Shown here piece after piece: positions 21,478-31,692 of a DNA stretch of 64,000 bases. The number at the start of each line of letters is the position of its first letter. Positions within the stretch are counted from its first letter, which is position 1. Under the pieces are notes generated by a model. That model was not told the origin of the DNA and searched no databases. It worked only from the letters and a program-made list of their open reading frames with translations. The stretch lies in NCBI GenBank assembly GCA_022494885.1, contig JAGVSM010002639.1:62001-126000 (forward strand), read 5' to 3'. Made by a program: the position numbers and the translations under genes. The stretch is from Micrasema longulum. Lineage: Eukaryota > Arthropoda > Insecta > Trichoptera > Brachycentridae.

Positions 21478-21720
21478 TTATTTTTTTATTAAGGAAATCA
21501 TAGTCTTTATATAAATACAAGGTACAAAAGAACAATTAAAAAAAGTAAGACCAATTGCAGATTTCATATTAATTTATTATGAATGAAGGAGAGAAAAAAA
21601 AAATAATTCTAAAAAAATTAAAATATTAAATAAAAAGAACATAAAAGGGAGAAGACATTGTACCTATAGCTCCAACTCTACTTTTCTCCCCTCTCTATCT
21701 GCTTCCATTAACATTTATAT
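21478..21720 (-). mobile_element. LINE 3' UTR and tail, reverse copy of 1-250
   Basis: Reverse complement of the window's first 250 bp with scattered differences, ending on its 3' side with TTTTTTTATTAAGGAAATCA. No coding part is attached. Confidence 0.6.
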
Positions 21721-21724
21721 TTCT

Positions 21725-22740
21725 CAGTAAAAATTCACAACCAACAATAATTAATAAGATGCAAGTAGTAGATGTACATACGAATAAGTATAAATTGAAA
21801 GTTGAAGTTAAAAATTAAAGTAAAAGTAAAAGTTAAAATTAAAATTGAAAGTTTAAATAAAAATTAAAATTAAGAATTGAAATCAAAAAGTTAAAATTGA
21901 AAGATAAAATTAAAATGTCTTTAACATACCTGATACAAATATGGTATTTACAGTGTAATATGTCGATGTCACTAAAACTGTCATTATGGGTAATCTGTAT
22001 TCTTCGAAGAGTGCTATTTTTCATATAATTAGTCAACGAGTTAAGAATGTCGAAGAGTAGAGAATTGACGAGTTCTACGGACAAGGACTCGATATGAAAT
22101 GCTTCTAACAATTTCTGGGTTATTAGGTTATTAACAATTCTGTAGAGAAAGCTCTTATCCCGCTACTCTGTTTATTTATGCAGTGCCTTAAACACCACTG
22201 GGTCCGGAAAGAGAAATTATGGTTATGACGATAATAATACTGATAATGATACTCTGTTGCCATCCATACTATTCGAAAATGTTTATTGTTTCACTCATTT
22301 ATTCGACTTTAAAAAGTCAACCCAAACGAGTATAAAAAAGGGTGGTTTTATTTTTAATTAGACGATTCCAGAAGTTTAATTGACCCCGGCGTTTTCAGAA
22401 TACCTTTGAATATAGAACATCGGGAGCATTATATCATTAAAGTGAATTAATCAAAGTGATTGCCCCGTCAAAAGGACAAAAACTATTTTTCAGACGAAAC
22501 TTTTAAAAGTAATCTAACTTACTGGTATTTTCAATAAATAAAATCTACCGGCGAAAAAGAAAAGCCGAGAAGAGTAAAGGCCAAAATAGCCGCAGTTCAG
22601 CGAACGCGAAAAGCGGAGGGGGTAGACAAAACTCTTCAAAGGGGAGGGAAACACCAATCAAAACAATTTTTATTATTTTCATTTCAAAGTTTAACATCAC
22701 TAAAGCCCGTATTACGCGTGTCAGAAAATGGTACAAGATC
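21725..22740. other. AT-rich stretch with simple repeats
   Basis: Positions 21785-21925 are built of degenerate AAAGTTAAAATT-type units, a low-complexity tract. The open frames here follow from that composition. A purine-rich segment at 22545-22640 has no motifs. No gene supported. Confidence 0.45.
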
Positions 22741-22744
22741 TTGT

Positions 22745-22890
22745 TATAATTATTATTATGCGCGATAATTAATAAAGCGCCATTTTCGTAATATAATAGC
22801 TCAAGGGCGCTTTACAAAGTGTTTATATAAAGAAAGAAATTTAATTTTACCTATTTTAATTTGTAATTTAAGCAGAACAGTTTATGTTAT
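22745..22890 (-). mobile_element. L2/CR1-like LINE 3' terminus
   Basis: The minus strand shows AAAGCGCCCTTGAGCTATTA then AATGGCGCTTTATTAATTAT with an ATT tail, the 3' signature shared with 5096, 40800 and 62530. UTR only. Confidence 0.6.
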
Positions 22891-23011
22891 ATTTACAGTC
22901 AATGGGCATTTTTAAGGACATTGTTATTAATAGAAAATTATTTTAAACGAAAGTAGAAAGACACAATGGTATATAGTAGACTTGGTGGGAGTGGAAGCGG
23001 GAGAGAGGTGT

Positions 23012-23800
23012 TTATAATTGAATTTGATTCAGTGATCGTTTGAAAGAAGACAACTTGTTATCGAAGAAATCAAGACTGGTATGTTTGTTGGCAGACCTAA
23101 GGATTCTGGGCATAGGGGAATAAAAACCATAGTTAGTTCTATGGTTATCGGTACGAAAGAGTAAGTTTTGTCTGAGGTTTCTAGTTGAGATATTTAATTT
23201 AACTGAGCTCAGTAGTTCAGGCGCATCAACGAGTTGAGAATTTTAAATAGGACTAGGTCGGATTTATTTCGACGGTCTCGAAGAGAAGATATATTTAAAC
23301 TAGTTTCTAACTTTTTAAAAATTGAATCGGCATTCACTTCGTAACACTTCATTATTAATCATTATGAAAATAAAACTTTGTTATCAGTGTTTTATATCAC
23401 CCGTCGGTGGGAGGAGTGCTCTCCCGAAACTAAAGTTGTGTACTTGTAAAAATAATAAAATTGTGGAACACTGATAACAAAGTTTTAATTTCATAATAAT
23501 AGTTTCTAACTCATTATACGTATTTTGGTCTCTGGATAAGCCCAACCTCCCAGCCTATCTTTCTTAAAAATCGATGTGGAACTGATTCAATATTTTTTAT
23601 GTGAACATAAAAATATGGAGAACAGATAACAGAGGAAAGTTCTAATTGCGGTTGAACTAGAGAACAGAAAAGAGTTTGAAGGATATTGATATATTTTTGA
23701 AGTCAGTTGTACTTCTGTTAATAAATCCAAGGAGTTTTAAGTATTTAGTTGTAAAAGAAAGTTAAGTGTCAGGCATAATACCTAAATCTCGTATACTAGG
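23012..23800 (-). mobile_element. LINE RT thumb/C-terminus, split by an insertion
   Basis: The minus strand reads KLLGFINRSTTDFKNIS, LVQPQLELSSVICSPYF, IESVPHRFLRKIGWEV, YNELETSLNISSLRDRRN and, after a frameshift, LVDAPELLSSVKLNISTRNL, FYSPMPRILRSANKH and SFKRSLNQIQL, ending at 23012-23014. It parallels the 751-1417 copy. Removing the insertion at 23315-23504 together with one 11-bp flank restores a continuous frame across YNELETSLN. Other frameshifts make it a pseudogene. Confidence 0.75.
23315..23504. mobile_element. 190-bp insertion with 11-bp target duplication
   Basis: AGTTTCTAACT at 23304-23314 and again at 23505-23515 flanks the insertion exactly. Inside, AAAACTTTGTTATCAGTGTT pairs with AACACTGATAACAAAGTTTT across a core holding TATATCACCCGTCGGTGGG and GGAGTGCTCTCCC. 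A related core is at 55918-56010. The 11-bp duplication fits either retroposition or a Mutator-like short DNA element. Confidence 0.75.
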
Positions 23801-23814
23801 CACAATACTACTAT

Positions 23815-24450
23815 CACATGCTACGGATTTATTCAAATGATTTAGAGAACAAGTGGGTTTTAAGTTTTTTCCGAAACATCACTTCACTTTCACAGCCTCG
23901 CACCTCTGCTGGGAGAGCATTCCATGCCATAGGGCCTGCGACCGCAAATGCGCGTTTGCCGAATTTAGTTCGCTGTTTGCGTAGAGGTAAAATAACTTTT
24001 CCTCTCGGCGTAGATGTAGCTGATCTAAGCGTAAGACTTATGTCAGCTAGTTCATCTGAAATGCAAAATTCCCTTAGATATTCTGGAGCAGAGTTGTGCA
24101 GTGACTTATACATAAGCCAACAGAGATCGTATTCTGTGGAAAATGTAGCTAGTGTAATTCCCGAAGTAGTGGAGTGACATGGCAGAACTTAGAGATTCCA
24201 AAAATAAGTCACGCTGCGGCATTCAATACAGACTGAGGCGAGTTATTTTATTCATTGATAGACCAGCGTAGATTCTATTACAATAATCGACTCTAGGCAT
24301 TACAAACGCATTTATTAATTGACGGGCGGCATCAACTGGTTAATTTTTCGCGTATGCATTTAATCTGTCTCAGCTGGTAAAAGCATGAACTAATCGTTCT
24401 ACAAATTTGAGCGTCAAGAGAAAGATCGGAATAAAGGAAGACTCTCAGTA
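23815..24450 (-). mobile_element. L2/CR1-like LINE, longer RT relic
   Basis: The C-terminal frame 23829-24113 reads KSLHNSAPEYLREFC, LRSATSTPRGKVILPL and FAVAGPMAWNALPAEVRG. Upstream on the minus strand, REKLT, DAARQLINAFVMPRVDYCN and NKITRL extend into the RT thumb, which the copies at 5096 and 40258 lack. Frameshifts and a small deletion near 24135 break it. The 3' UTR is missing below 23815. Confidence 0.7.
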
Positions 24451-24629
24451 GTTTAACGGTGGGTAAAGCGGTAATCCTTACATCGGGTAGTGCCGTATCC
24501 TAAATCAAATTTTTTTTTTTTTTTGTTTAGAAAAAAGAAATATTAGCGTTCTTATAATTTACGCAAATATTCAATTTTGAGGGCCATTTTCAACGAGTTA
24601 TAAATAACTCACTATTAGAAAATGGAAAT

Positions 24630-24715
24630 CAAGTTGGGGTAGAGTGGGATTCGAACCACGGACCTTTGATCCGTGAGTCCGAGACACTAGCCACGGGACC
24701 ACAACCCGATTCTAA
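24630..24715 (-). mobile_element. tRNA-derived SINE head (family C)
   Basis: The minus strand has GTGGCTAGTGTCTCGG and GGTTCGAATCCCAC, better preserved than the copy at 4588-4662. T-stem pairing is poor, so this is not a tRNA gene. Confidence 0.6.
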
Positions 24716-24719
24716 ATTC

Positions 24720-25220
24720 TGTCGTCTGGCTGAAGCCATCCATAGTTATTCCGCTTTAGATGGGTTTAATGTTAGTTTATTTTCAGCCACCCAGTTTCCA
24801 ATTTTCTAGATCAATTAATGAAATTAAGGAGCACATTTCTGTCGTCCGCTTGAACAAGATTTGACCCAGTTAAGATTGCGTCGTGCAATACACAAACTAG
24901 TGGAAATCTGTGGTTTAAAAAAAACAGAACACTTTTTAAAGATGATGTGTCATGGCGCCGAAATCAACCACGTACTGCGTATGCAATCCTTGAAACCGCC
25001 CCATGTAAAACAGCAAATAAAATGGCTTAAGATTTGACATAAGAATCATTGTACAAGAAACTGCTCAAGATGATCTAGCGGAAGAAGACCCATGTAATAC
25101 GGGCTTAAGGGACCCGATTCGTGAGCCAATCACAGATCGCGATTCAAGATAAGGCGCCGAATAGCGAAAAAGTTTCATTTAGGCGGCAAAATGAACGATG
25201 CTTTTAACACAAGAGATTAT
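24720..25220. other. unassigned stretch
   Basis: Mixed composition, no repeat partner found, no convincing reading frame. Confidence 0.4.
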
Positions 25221-25221
25221 T

Positions 25222-25718
25222 TTACATCATCATCTTCATCATTATTCCATCTCCGCTCCCTAGTTGGAGCATATGGTGTCCACGAAGATCCTCCGGGCAT
25301 CTCTGTCGGCTGCCAGCTCCTGTGCATCCTCCCAAGTCGGGTTCGCGTCTCGTAGTTCTGACACGAACTACCGACGAACAGTCAGCAGTGGACGTGCAGG
25401 ACGTCGAGAACCTGATTCCTTGTAAAGTAGGCAAGCGTGGTTAAGGCTCTCAGGAGGCCTCCGCAGCACATGGCCAAGCCGACCGTATCGCCTCCGCTTG
25501 ATGACAGTTGTCACCGGAGTTTGCTGCGTCCGTTCTCTCGTTACTTTATTCCGCACAAAGTCAAACCACCGCACACTCAAGATTCTTCTGAGACACCTAT
25601 TCTCAAAACGCAGTATTTTTCCGTTTTGTGCACTAGAGAGGTGCCACGATTCGCATCTATAGAAGAGAATAGGTTTTATGCAGGCGTTATATAGGCAGCA
25701 TTTGGATTTCTTATACAC
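25222..25718 (-). mobile_element. RTE-like LINE C-terminus
   Basis: The minus strand reads LYNACIKPILFYRCESWHLS, FENRCLRRILSVRWFDFV, VTRERTQQTPVTTVIKRRRY, GRLGHVLRR and SGSRRPARPLLT. After a frameshift it continues with a WEDAQELAADR segment and FVDTICSN. It ends in a GAT-rich tandem tail on the plus-strand side near 25225-25240 (CATCATC). Same family as 7440-8125 and 56095-56285. Confidence 0.7.
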
Positions 25719-25742
25719 ACGATTATTTTTTAAATTTTCTTT

Positions 25743-25925
25743 ATCTATACAGCATGTAGTTCAAGTGGAGATACTTCAACTCCTCATCTACATTACTTTA
25801 GCGCTCCACAGCACGGTGTCATATATTTATTCAACATGCAATAAATACGCATCAAACAGCAACCTCGTATCTCCTGTAAATTTCTAACTGGGGTAGGAGC
25901 TCCGCCAGCCCTCAACAACCCAATC
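25743..25925 (-). mobile_element. element E fragment
   Basis: In reverse orientation it carries GGAGCTCCTACCCCAGTTAG, CGAGGTTGCTGTTTGATGC, GAGTTGAAG and GAACTACATGCTG, the first part of element E (20410, 56761). Confidence 0.6.
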
Positions 25926-25929
25926 CTAC

Positions 25930-26357
25930 AGATGCATGCGTGTTAAGCAAAAAATAAAATGAAAAGCGTTAGTTCCATTACGTCTACCCCGATGGAAAGA
26001 CAGTTAACATAATGTTATTTTTTATTTTATTTATTTATTTGGAAAAACAACAGTACCTTTATTAACATTTCATATTATAATATGGAGTATAAGTCCAATT
26101 AAAGTCTTTCGCGGCTGTATAATACTTTTTGTAGACATACTAATGAACAGATTAAAAATATAAATATGTACGAGTATATTATAATATTTTTAAGAATATC
26201 AAACGAGAGAGTTAAATTGAAATAATAATGATTTCGTTCTCAAAGCGTTAGGAGGGATGAAAAAGATAAGAAAAGATTAGGATAAAATAGGAAAAAGGAG
26301 GGATGTTGAATGGAGATTACCCTTAAAATGCCTATAAATAATAGAGACAGGAGAATA
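25930..26357. other. unassigned AT-rich stretch
   Basis: The part from 26015 looks like a minus-strand LINE 3' UTR (TTTATTTATTTATTTGG at 26025-26042) followed by purine-rich sequence. No coding segment was found to confirm it. Confidence 0.35.
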
Positions 26358-26439
26358 ACGTGATAGTAATACATATTTAATTAAAGAAGTTCTAACAAAA
26401 AAAAAAAAGTTTTATATAAAAATATATTAAGGGAAGAAT

Positions 26440-26682
26440 ATATTTTTTTTTATCAATATTCCTACAGAGATGAGGTAGAATTTTTTCAAATTCAGGATTA
26501 TCGATATTCGAGCGTTTACAGGGCTTATGACCTGTCATTGGCTGGGTTGAGTGGCCACTTTACGTTTTTTACAACATTCCCCATTCCGCTTATTAGCGAA
26601 TATGTAAACGCTCGAATATCGATAATCCTGAATTTGAAAAAATTCTACCTCATCTCTGTAGGAATATTGATAAAAAAAATAT
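26440..26682. mobile_element. foldback with ~80-bp arms around a family F core
   Basis: Arms at 26440-26520 and 26603-26682 are near-perfect inverted repeats (ATCAATATTCCTACAGAGAT and its complement). The 82-bp loop holds GGGCTTATGACCTGTCATTG and AGTGGCCACTTTA, the core of family F found at 11230, 35830, 44815 and 49430. The arms differ from those of the 11094 copy. Confidence 0.75.
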
Positions 26683-26920
26683 ATACCTACTCCCCCTCGG
26701 GAGAAATCCAGATTTGTGTATGTACAAAAATACACATACCAAAAAATAATGTTGTGGAAGAATATATGTTTGAATGAATTGATTATTTTTTAATTTTTAA
26801 TAATAATCTAACTTACTCATTATATCGTTACATTTTATATTGGAAAAGGCACTTGTGCCGTATAATAAATAAATAATGAGTGAAACAGAGGAATCTAAAT
26901 ATTATGTATATCATCATTAT

Positions 26921-27174
26921 TCCTTTTCCGCACCTAATGGTGCATAGGGCACTGGATTCGTACACCAATTGCCGCGAATATTGATCTTTTTTGTTACATG
27001 AAGATGAAAGTGAGGTGATCAGTCTTACGCTTCAGGTACCAGTCTAGGGACTATAAAATATTTCAGTGTAAAAACACCTATTTAAATAATATTTCATATC
27101 AACCATGTCGGGAATCGAACCCGAGACCTCTCGCATGGTGGGCAAATGCGCTGACCATTACACCACGAGACCGA
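26921..27174 (-). mobile_element. SINE family A, near full length
   Basis: In reverse orientation the head (GGTCTCGTGGTGTAATGG), B-box, GCGTAAGACTGATCACCTC and distal GTGCCCTATGCACCATTAGG are all present. This is the best view of the whole family in the window. Confidence 0.8.
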
Positions 27175-27415
27175 CAATACGTAATAGTAATACATATTTA
27201 TTTAAGATAGTTTTAATAAAAATTCAATAAAAATAAGAAAGTTTTGAAGCAAATATATTATGGGAGGAACAAAGGAATTAATGTAATGAATTATTTGTTT
27301 TTTTAATTTTTGTATTTCTATCTAACTCATTATATTGTTACATTTTATATTGTAAAAAGCACTTATGCTGTATAATAAATAATGATTGAAACAGAGGAAT
27401 CTAAATATGTATATA

Positions 27416-27955
27416 CGTAAAGATAAGAAACGGCGAAAGCGCTCCATTCTCTCTGCATACCTGTACAGATATTGCGCAATAACTATCTAGCTGGGTGATG
27501 GGCACCGTACTTTCCCGGGAAAACAACTTTCGGTATAACTGCCCCCTCTCCAATTTTCACCCCCGCTCCTCTTCCTCGAACACGGAGAGGGAAGAGCCGG
27601 TGTTGTAATGCAAATAAAATTGGCAGGAATAATTTCAGCCATATTTTATGACGTCATTACGGCGGGATTCGATAATTGAACGCGAATTTTACAACTAAGG
27701 GCGCTCAAGTCCCGTATCAACGTGAAAAATCATTCGTCAATTTTGACATGCCTACTAAATAATATGTTAGTTCTACAAACATTTTTTTGAATAGCTGACA
27801 GCATAGAATTAAGAATAGTCTATAAGCCGCATACGTACATAAAACAGAAGGCGACTAAACTTTTCATAAATGAGTAGTTTTACGTTTTGACCTATTAGTT
27901 TCCTTGTAGACATCGCTCAGCACGCAACTCCTGATTTGATTTCAACTATGCCGTG
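27416..27955. other. unassigned stretch, partly GC-rich
   Basis: 27430-27720 is more GC-rich with C-runs and no clear frame or repeat partner. 27720-27955 is AT-rich and also unassigned. Confidence 0.4.
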
Positions 27956-27959
27956 CTGT

Positions 27960-28498
27960 GTCCTTAAAATGTAAGATGATTAGAATGACAGTTGTCAGGA
28001 AAACTGACGACATAACTATGTAGTAACGTCTAAAAAGTGATTAATATTGACACACGAAAAATCATTCGTATTTGGCAAGTTAATTCATTTTTTTAATACA
28101 ATTCTCGACACATAAATATATAAAATCAGCTTTAAAGCTTAAAAAAATAAAATAAACCTAATTATCAACGACGTTCTTACAAGGTTATATCATTTTGCAA
28201 AAACGTTAGAGATAGGACAAATTGATCAATGTAAATTAATCGAATAAAAAAAAAATTGTTTGATAATGTTCACGAAAAAAGTATAAATGTCTTATTTTTT
28301 ATGAATAATTGTATTCAACACACTATAATACGCTTGTTTTTGCGTTTTTTTATCAATTTTCGGAAACAGAGTTTCATGTTTGCATGAAAAAACTGATAAA
28401 ATCGATTTGATCGGTACATGATCGGTGATCAGTAATGTCCCATCACTATTGATTTGGGTTTGACAGCTGTCATTCTAATCATCTTACATTTTAAGGAC
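27960..28498 (+). mobile_element. 0.54-kb TA-flanked MITE T, copy 1
   Basis: Terminal inverted repeats of about 37 bp: GTCCTTAAAATGTAAGATGA on the left and its complement ending at 28498. The interior has no coding frame. It matches 33154-33684 in reverse, including AACGTTAGAGATAGGACAAA-like and GAACGACGTTGATAA-like blocks. TA follows the right end; the left TA is mutated. Confidence 0.75.
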
Positions 28499-28499
28499 T

Positions 28500-28900
28500 A
28501 TAGGATCCTAAAAAAACAGGATGCAATCACATTTCACGTATAATTAGCAAATGAATGTGTATGTAACAAATGCATTACTTAGAAATTGAATTATTTTTCC
28601 ATGTGTCAGATTGTCGAAGAAAAAAAATGTACATTTCGTTAGTGTTGCCAGGGTGGTAATTTTTTTTACCCTACTTTGAAAGCGATTTTTTTGCCGTCTG
28701 AATTTCGTCATGGCACCGACAGGGGGCGAATAGGCGAATGACGGATTCTATGACAATGTGTTCAATTTAATTAAAACTTCATTATCTATTTTCATTGAAT
28801 GATTACCATATCGCAAATGAGAAATTGGCCAATTTCCCCGCTTCGACTAAATGTTTCCTAACGATATCGTAACAAAATTACTAAAGTAATCTTCGGAGCC
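28500..28900. other. unassigned stretch
   Basis: No element recognised between MITE T and the LINE relic that follows, although the last part may be upstream LINE sequence. Confidence 0.4.
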
Positions 28901-28904
28901 GCCA

Positions 28905-29233
28905 AATTTGCTTGAACCAAACGCACACGAGAAAAACACGATTTAACAATTTTAGAAACATAAGAAATCGGCCTATTTCGTTCGGCAAAAAGTTTCCGGA
29001 AAATATTGGCCATTGCCAATTTAACAAACTGCCTGATAAACTAAATAACGAAAAGTCGAATAGCAAATCTAAAGGTGACGCAAATAAAAAATATTACTTA
29101 AATCTTTTTGATAGTGATAGCTATTAATGTCATTTATATAAATAGTGTAAAATACTGTGTTTTATGTTTCTTATATTACGTGTTCTTACTGTTTTAAATT
29201 ATAATAACTGATATATCGAAACATTAAAATATT
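28905..29233 (+). mobile_element. LINE C-terminus (ENIGH family), split by another LINE
   Basis: Frame 28912-29127 reads RKTRFNNFRNIRNRPISFG, ENIGHCQFNKLPDKLN and KKYYLNLFDSDSY, ending in a stop at 29125-29127. The 3' UTR begins at 29128, is interrupted near 29233, and resumes near 30165 with GTATTGTCACAAAAATG and TACGGTCCCAAACGAG. This is shown by comparison with the uninterrupted reverse copy at 17745-18062. Confidence 0.65.
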
Positions 29234-30165
29234 CAAAAATAAGACTCTTTGCAGACGATGCCTTAATATATATATCGGGAGAAAATTATAAAACAATTAT
29301 GGACAGACTAAATCATGATCTTAATAGTGTATCACTGTGGCTAAAAATTAATAAATTAAAATTAAATGTTAACAAAACTAAATATATGAATATAGGAAAC
29401 AAAAGAATAGAAATTACACCATCAATTGTAATAGAAAATAAAAAACTTAATGAAGTCACTGAAATTAAATATTTAGGTGTAATGTTGGATTCAAAACTTA
29501 CATTTCACCAAAACGCTAAGATGGTATTAAATAAGATTGCAAAAAAAATATCAATTTTGGGAAGGATCAGAAGATTTATTGATAAGGACTCCTGCAAAAC
29601 TATTTACAAAGCAATTATTGAACCACACGTTAACTACTGTAGTAGCATTTTATTTTTATCAAACAAAGAAAACATAGATAAACTAACTGTATTACAAAAT
29701 AAAGCCTTTAGAAACATTTTGAAAAAAAAACAGATATACGAGGGTAAAGTCGATGGTAAATGAAATGAAATTATTAACATATAAACAAAGAATATTTTAC
29801 AATACAATGATATTTGTTCATAAAATTATAAACTCTAATAAAAAAACAGAATTTTGGAAAAAAATTGATCGGAACCAGCATGAACACGATCACAATACTA
29901 GAGAAAAGAACAAAAGTAGACTTCCATTTAGGAAAAAGGCAAAGTCACAAAATTCAATTTTATTTAAAGCAATTAAAAAGTATTACGAAATGGAAAAAAA
30001 TATTTATGAAGAAAAAAACATATCAAAATTTAAAATAATGGTCAAGACATATGTGATAAACAATTTATAAATTAAATATATTTGCAATGTTATTATTAGA
30101 ACACACATAACAATATGTATGATATGTGTGCCCTATTTTAAGATTTAAATAAAATAAAAATAAAT
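29234..30165 (+). mobile_element. LINE with intact FADD motif, nested in the ENIGH-family 3' UTR
   Basis: The frame reads LFADDALIYISGENY (RT catalytic FADD at about 29245-29260), LKLNVNKTKYMNIGN, NEVTEIKYLGVMLDSKLTFH, YKAIIEPHVNYCSSILF and LQNKAFRNILKK. After a frameshift near 29757 it continues LLTYKQRIFYNTMIFVHKI, KSRLPFRKKAKSQNSILF and a stop at 30068-30070. The 3' UTR ends AATAAAATAAAAATAAAT. It lacks the endonuclease and the RT fingers. Same family as 31693-32320 and 18870-19337. Codon use is very A-rich. Confidence 0.75.
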
Positions 30166-30268
30166 ATTATGTATTGTCACAAAAATGTTTTCTTTTTATG
30201 TACGGTCCCAAACGAGTTTTTTTTAATAACTCCTGAGAGCATAATATCTTGTTCATGTATTAAATGTT
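30165..30268 (+). mobile_element. remaining 3' UTR of the ENIGH-family LINE
   Basis: TACGGTCCCAAACGAG and AACTCCTGAGAGCATAATAT match the reverse copy at 17750-17815. This is the distal half of the UTR displaced by the nested LINE. Confidence 0.6.
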
Positions 30269-30275
30269 TTATTAA

Positions 30276-30764
30276 CACTTTGAGTACCGGCCGAGTACAC
30301 ATAGAATTTACCGTGCGCCCGGCCCATTTTTGTGAAATTTCATGCTATGTTAAGGGTTTCTTAAAAGTGTCATAATTAAGAAAATGCTGGGTTAAATCAA
30401 ATCAAACTTCTCTATTATTTGAAACAATTGAATAAGTCATTTTGTATGATAGTTTTACCAACATTGACCTTAATGGAGAGTCACATTGCGCACTGCAATA
30501 TTCACACATGAACAGGGCCTCATTCCTTTTTTTGTGCTTTGTATCCCGGAGCCGTGTAAACACGTGATTATAATTACCATGCGTTGTGTCCCGGTCCCGT
30601 GTTTTCACGTGGTTTATCAGAAGCGAAAAAATACTGATAAAAGTCAATAGATATAAAAAAAATACACCCTTTCAGACAGCTGGTAAACCACGTGAAAACA
30701 CGGGACCGGGACACAACGTATGGTTATATAGTCACGTGTTGACACGGCTCCGGGATACAAAGTG
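30276..30764. mobile_element. piggyBac-type non-autonomous element (TTAA-flanked)
   Basis: TTAA at 30272-30275 and 30765-30768 flanks ends CACTTTGAGTACCGG and (reverse) CACTTTGTATCCCGG. TTAA targets with such ends are typical of piggyBac-like elements. In addition, 30537-30617 and 30685-30765 form ~80-bp inverted arms (CCCGGTCCCGTGTTTTCACG and complement). The right end is therefore part of an internal palindrome. No transposase. Confidence 0.7.
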
Positions 30765-30795
30765 TTAATAATAAAAAATAATAACAAAATTCTTG

Positions 30796-30853
30796 AACCC
30801 GATACCTCTTGCATGGTGGGCAAACGTGTTGACCATTACACCACGAGGCCGAC
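30796..30853 (-). mobile_element. SINE family A head fragment
   Basis: The reverse strand has GGCCTCGTGGTGTAATGGTC and GGTATCGGGTTCAAG. Only the tRNA-like head is preserved. Confidence 0.65.
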
Positions 30854-30879
30854 TAATAGTTTAAACAAGTAAATTTTAA

Positions 30880-31008
30880 AACCACTGAACTTCGTCATAG
30901 TCACGCCTAGGAATCAAATGAGAGACATCAGACAAGAGCAACCATCGATTCAAAAACACTAGTTCAACATTCTGGCTCTATTTCACACAGAGAATTTATT
31001 TCTTCTTC
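30880..31008. repeat. dispersed repeat shared with 55070-55200
   Basis: GAGCAACCATCGATTCAAAA, ATTCTGGCTCTAT and CACAGAGAA correspond to matching blocks at 55131-55190. Both copies lie just beyond a SINE A head, so this may be the distal part of a longer SINE. Confidence 0.5.
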
Positions 31009-31009
31009 C

Positions 31010-31385
31010 GTTGGGACATAGACAATTAAAATAAATATTATTGATTAAAAAATTTAAATAGGGATTTATAACCTTTTAATTGTTTTTTTTTAATTTAATG
31101 TCTATGTAATACTGTCGAGTAAAAAAAATATACTAATTAGTAACATAAAAAATGATTTTAAATTTATAATTTTAAATTTTAAATTTCCGAAAAAATGTTC
31201 ACTTTATTTGCCACCCCCGGCCTATCTAATAAGTAAGTCAATATTCGGTTAAATTTTGAACTTTGTTTTTGACCGATTAAATTAAAAGAGAACATTGTCA
31301 CGAATCTTGACGTCACAATAGTCAAGGCCAAACATGTCGCGTTTTTGAAAAAACACATTTTTTAATAATTTTATTTTAAAAGTTA
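31010..31385. other. unassigned AT-rich stretch
   Basis: No element or frame recognised. Confidence 0.4.
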
Positions 31386-31387
31386 TA

Positions 31388-31691
31388 CAGGGTGTTCATT
31401 ATAACCTGTCACATCCGAAACCACGATGATCAGTATGAGCAAGAAGATATATTGGCACATTAAAATATTTTTTTAAAACGAATAAAATTTTAAAAATTAA
31501 ATTTCAAAAAAAAGCTAATGGTTGTTTACTTCTGCAGGGGTGTATAATACTGCGCCGCGCCCCCCTTACTTCTTGCAGAAGTAAGCAACTTTTTGTTTTT
31601 TTTAAATATTTCACTTTAAAAAAAATTGTTTGTTCTAAGTACATATAAAATATGCTAATATGTCTTCTTGCCCATACTGATCATCGTGGTT
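31388..31691. mobile_element. CAGGGTG MITE, right end lost
   Basis: Starts TACAGGGTGTTCATTATAAC and has the long inverted arms of this family (CACGATGATCAGTATGAGCA and complement, CTTCTGCAG and complement). The right terminus (CACCCTGTA) is missing; a LINE begins at the break. Complete copies are at 38669-39025 and 45999-46364. Confidence 0.75.
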
Positions 31692-31692
31692 G

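Larger units (their letters stand above)
26358..27415. repeat. direct duplication of a ~240-bp unit, both halves invaded
   Basis: GATAGTAATACATATTTA... to ...CTAAATATTATGTAT (26358-26918) repeats at 27178-27415. Shared blocks are GTTACATTTTATATTG, GTATAATAAATAA and GAAACAGAGGAATCTAAATA. The first unit contains a hairpin (26440-26682), and a SINE (26921-27174) separates the units. The unit has a LINE 3'-UTR look, but the copies share sequence beyond the A-rich tail, so a local duplication is likelier than two insertions. Confidence 0.65.

Noticed and set aside
21839..22111. 90-codon minus frame with repeated Asn/Phe/Leu
   Set aside because: Product of the AAAGTTAAAATT low-complexity tract.
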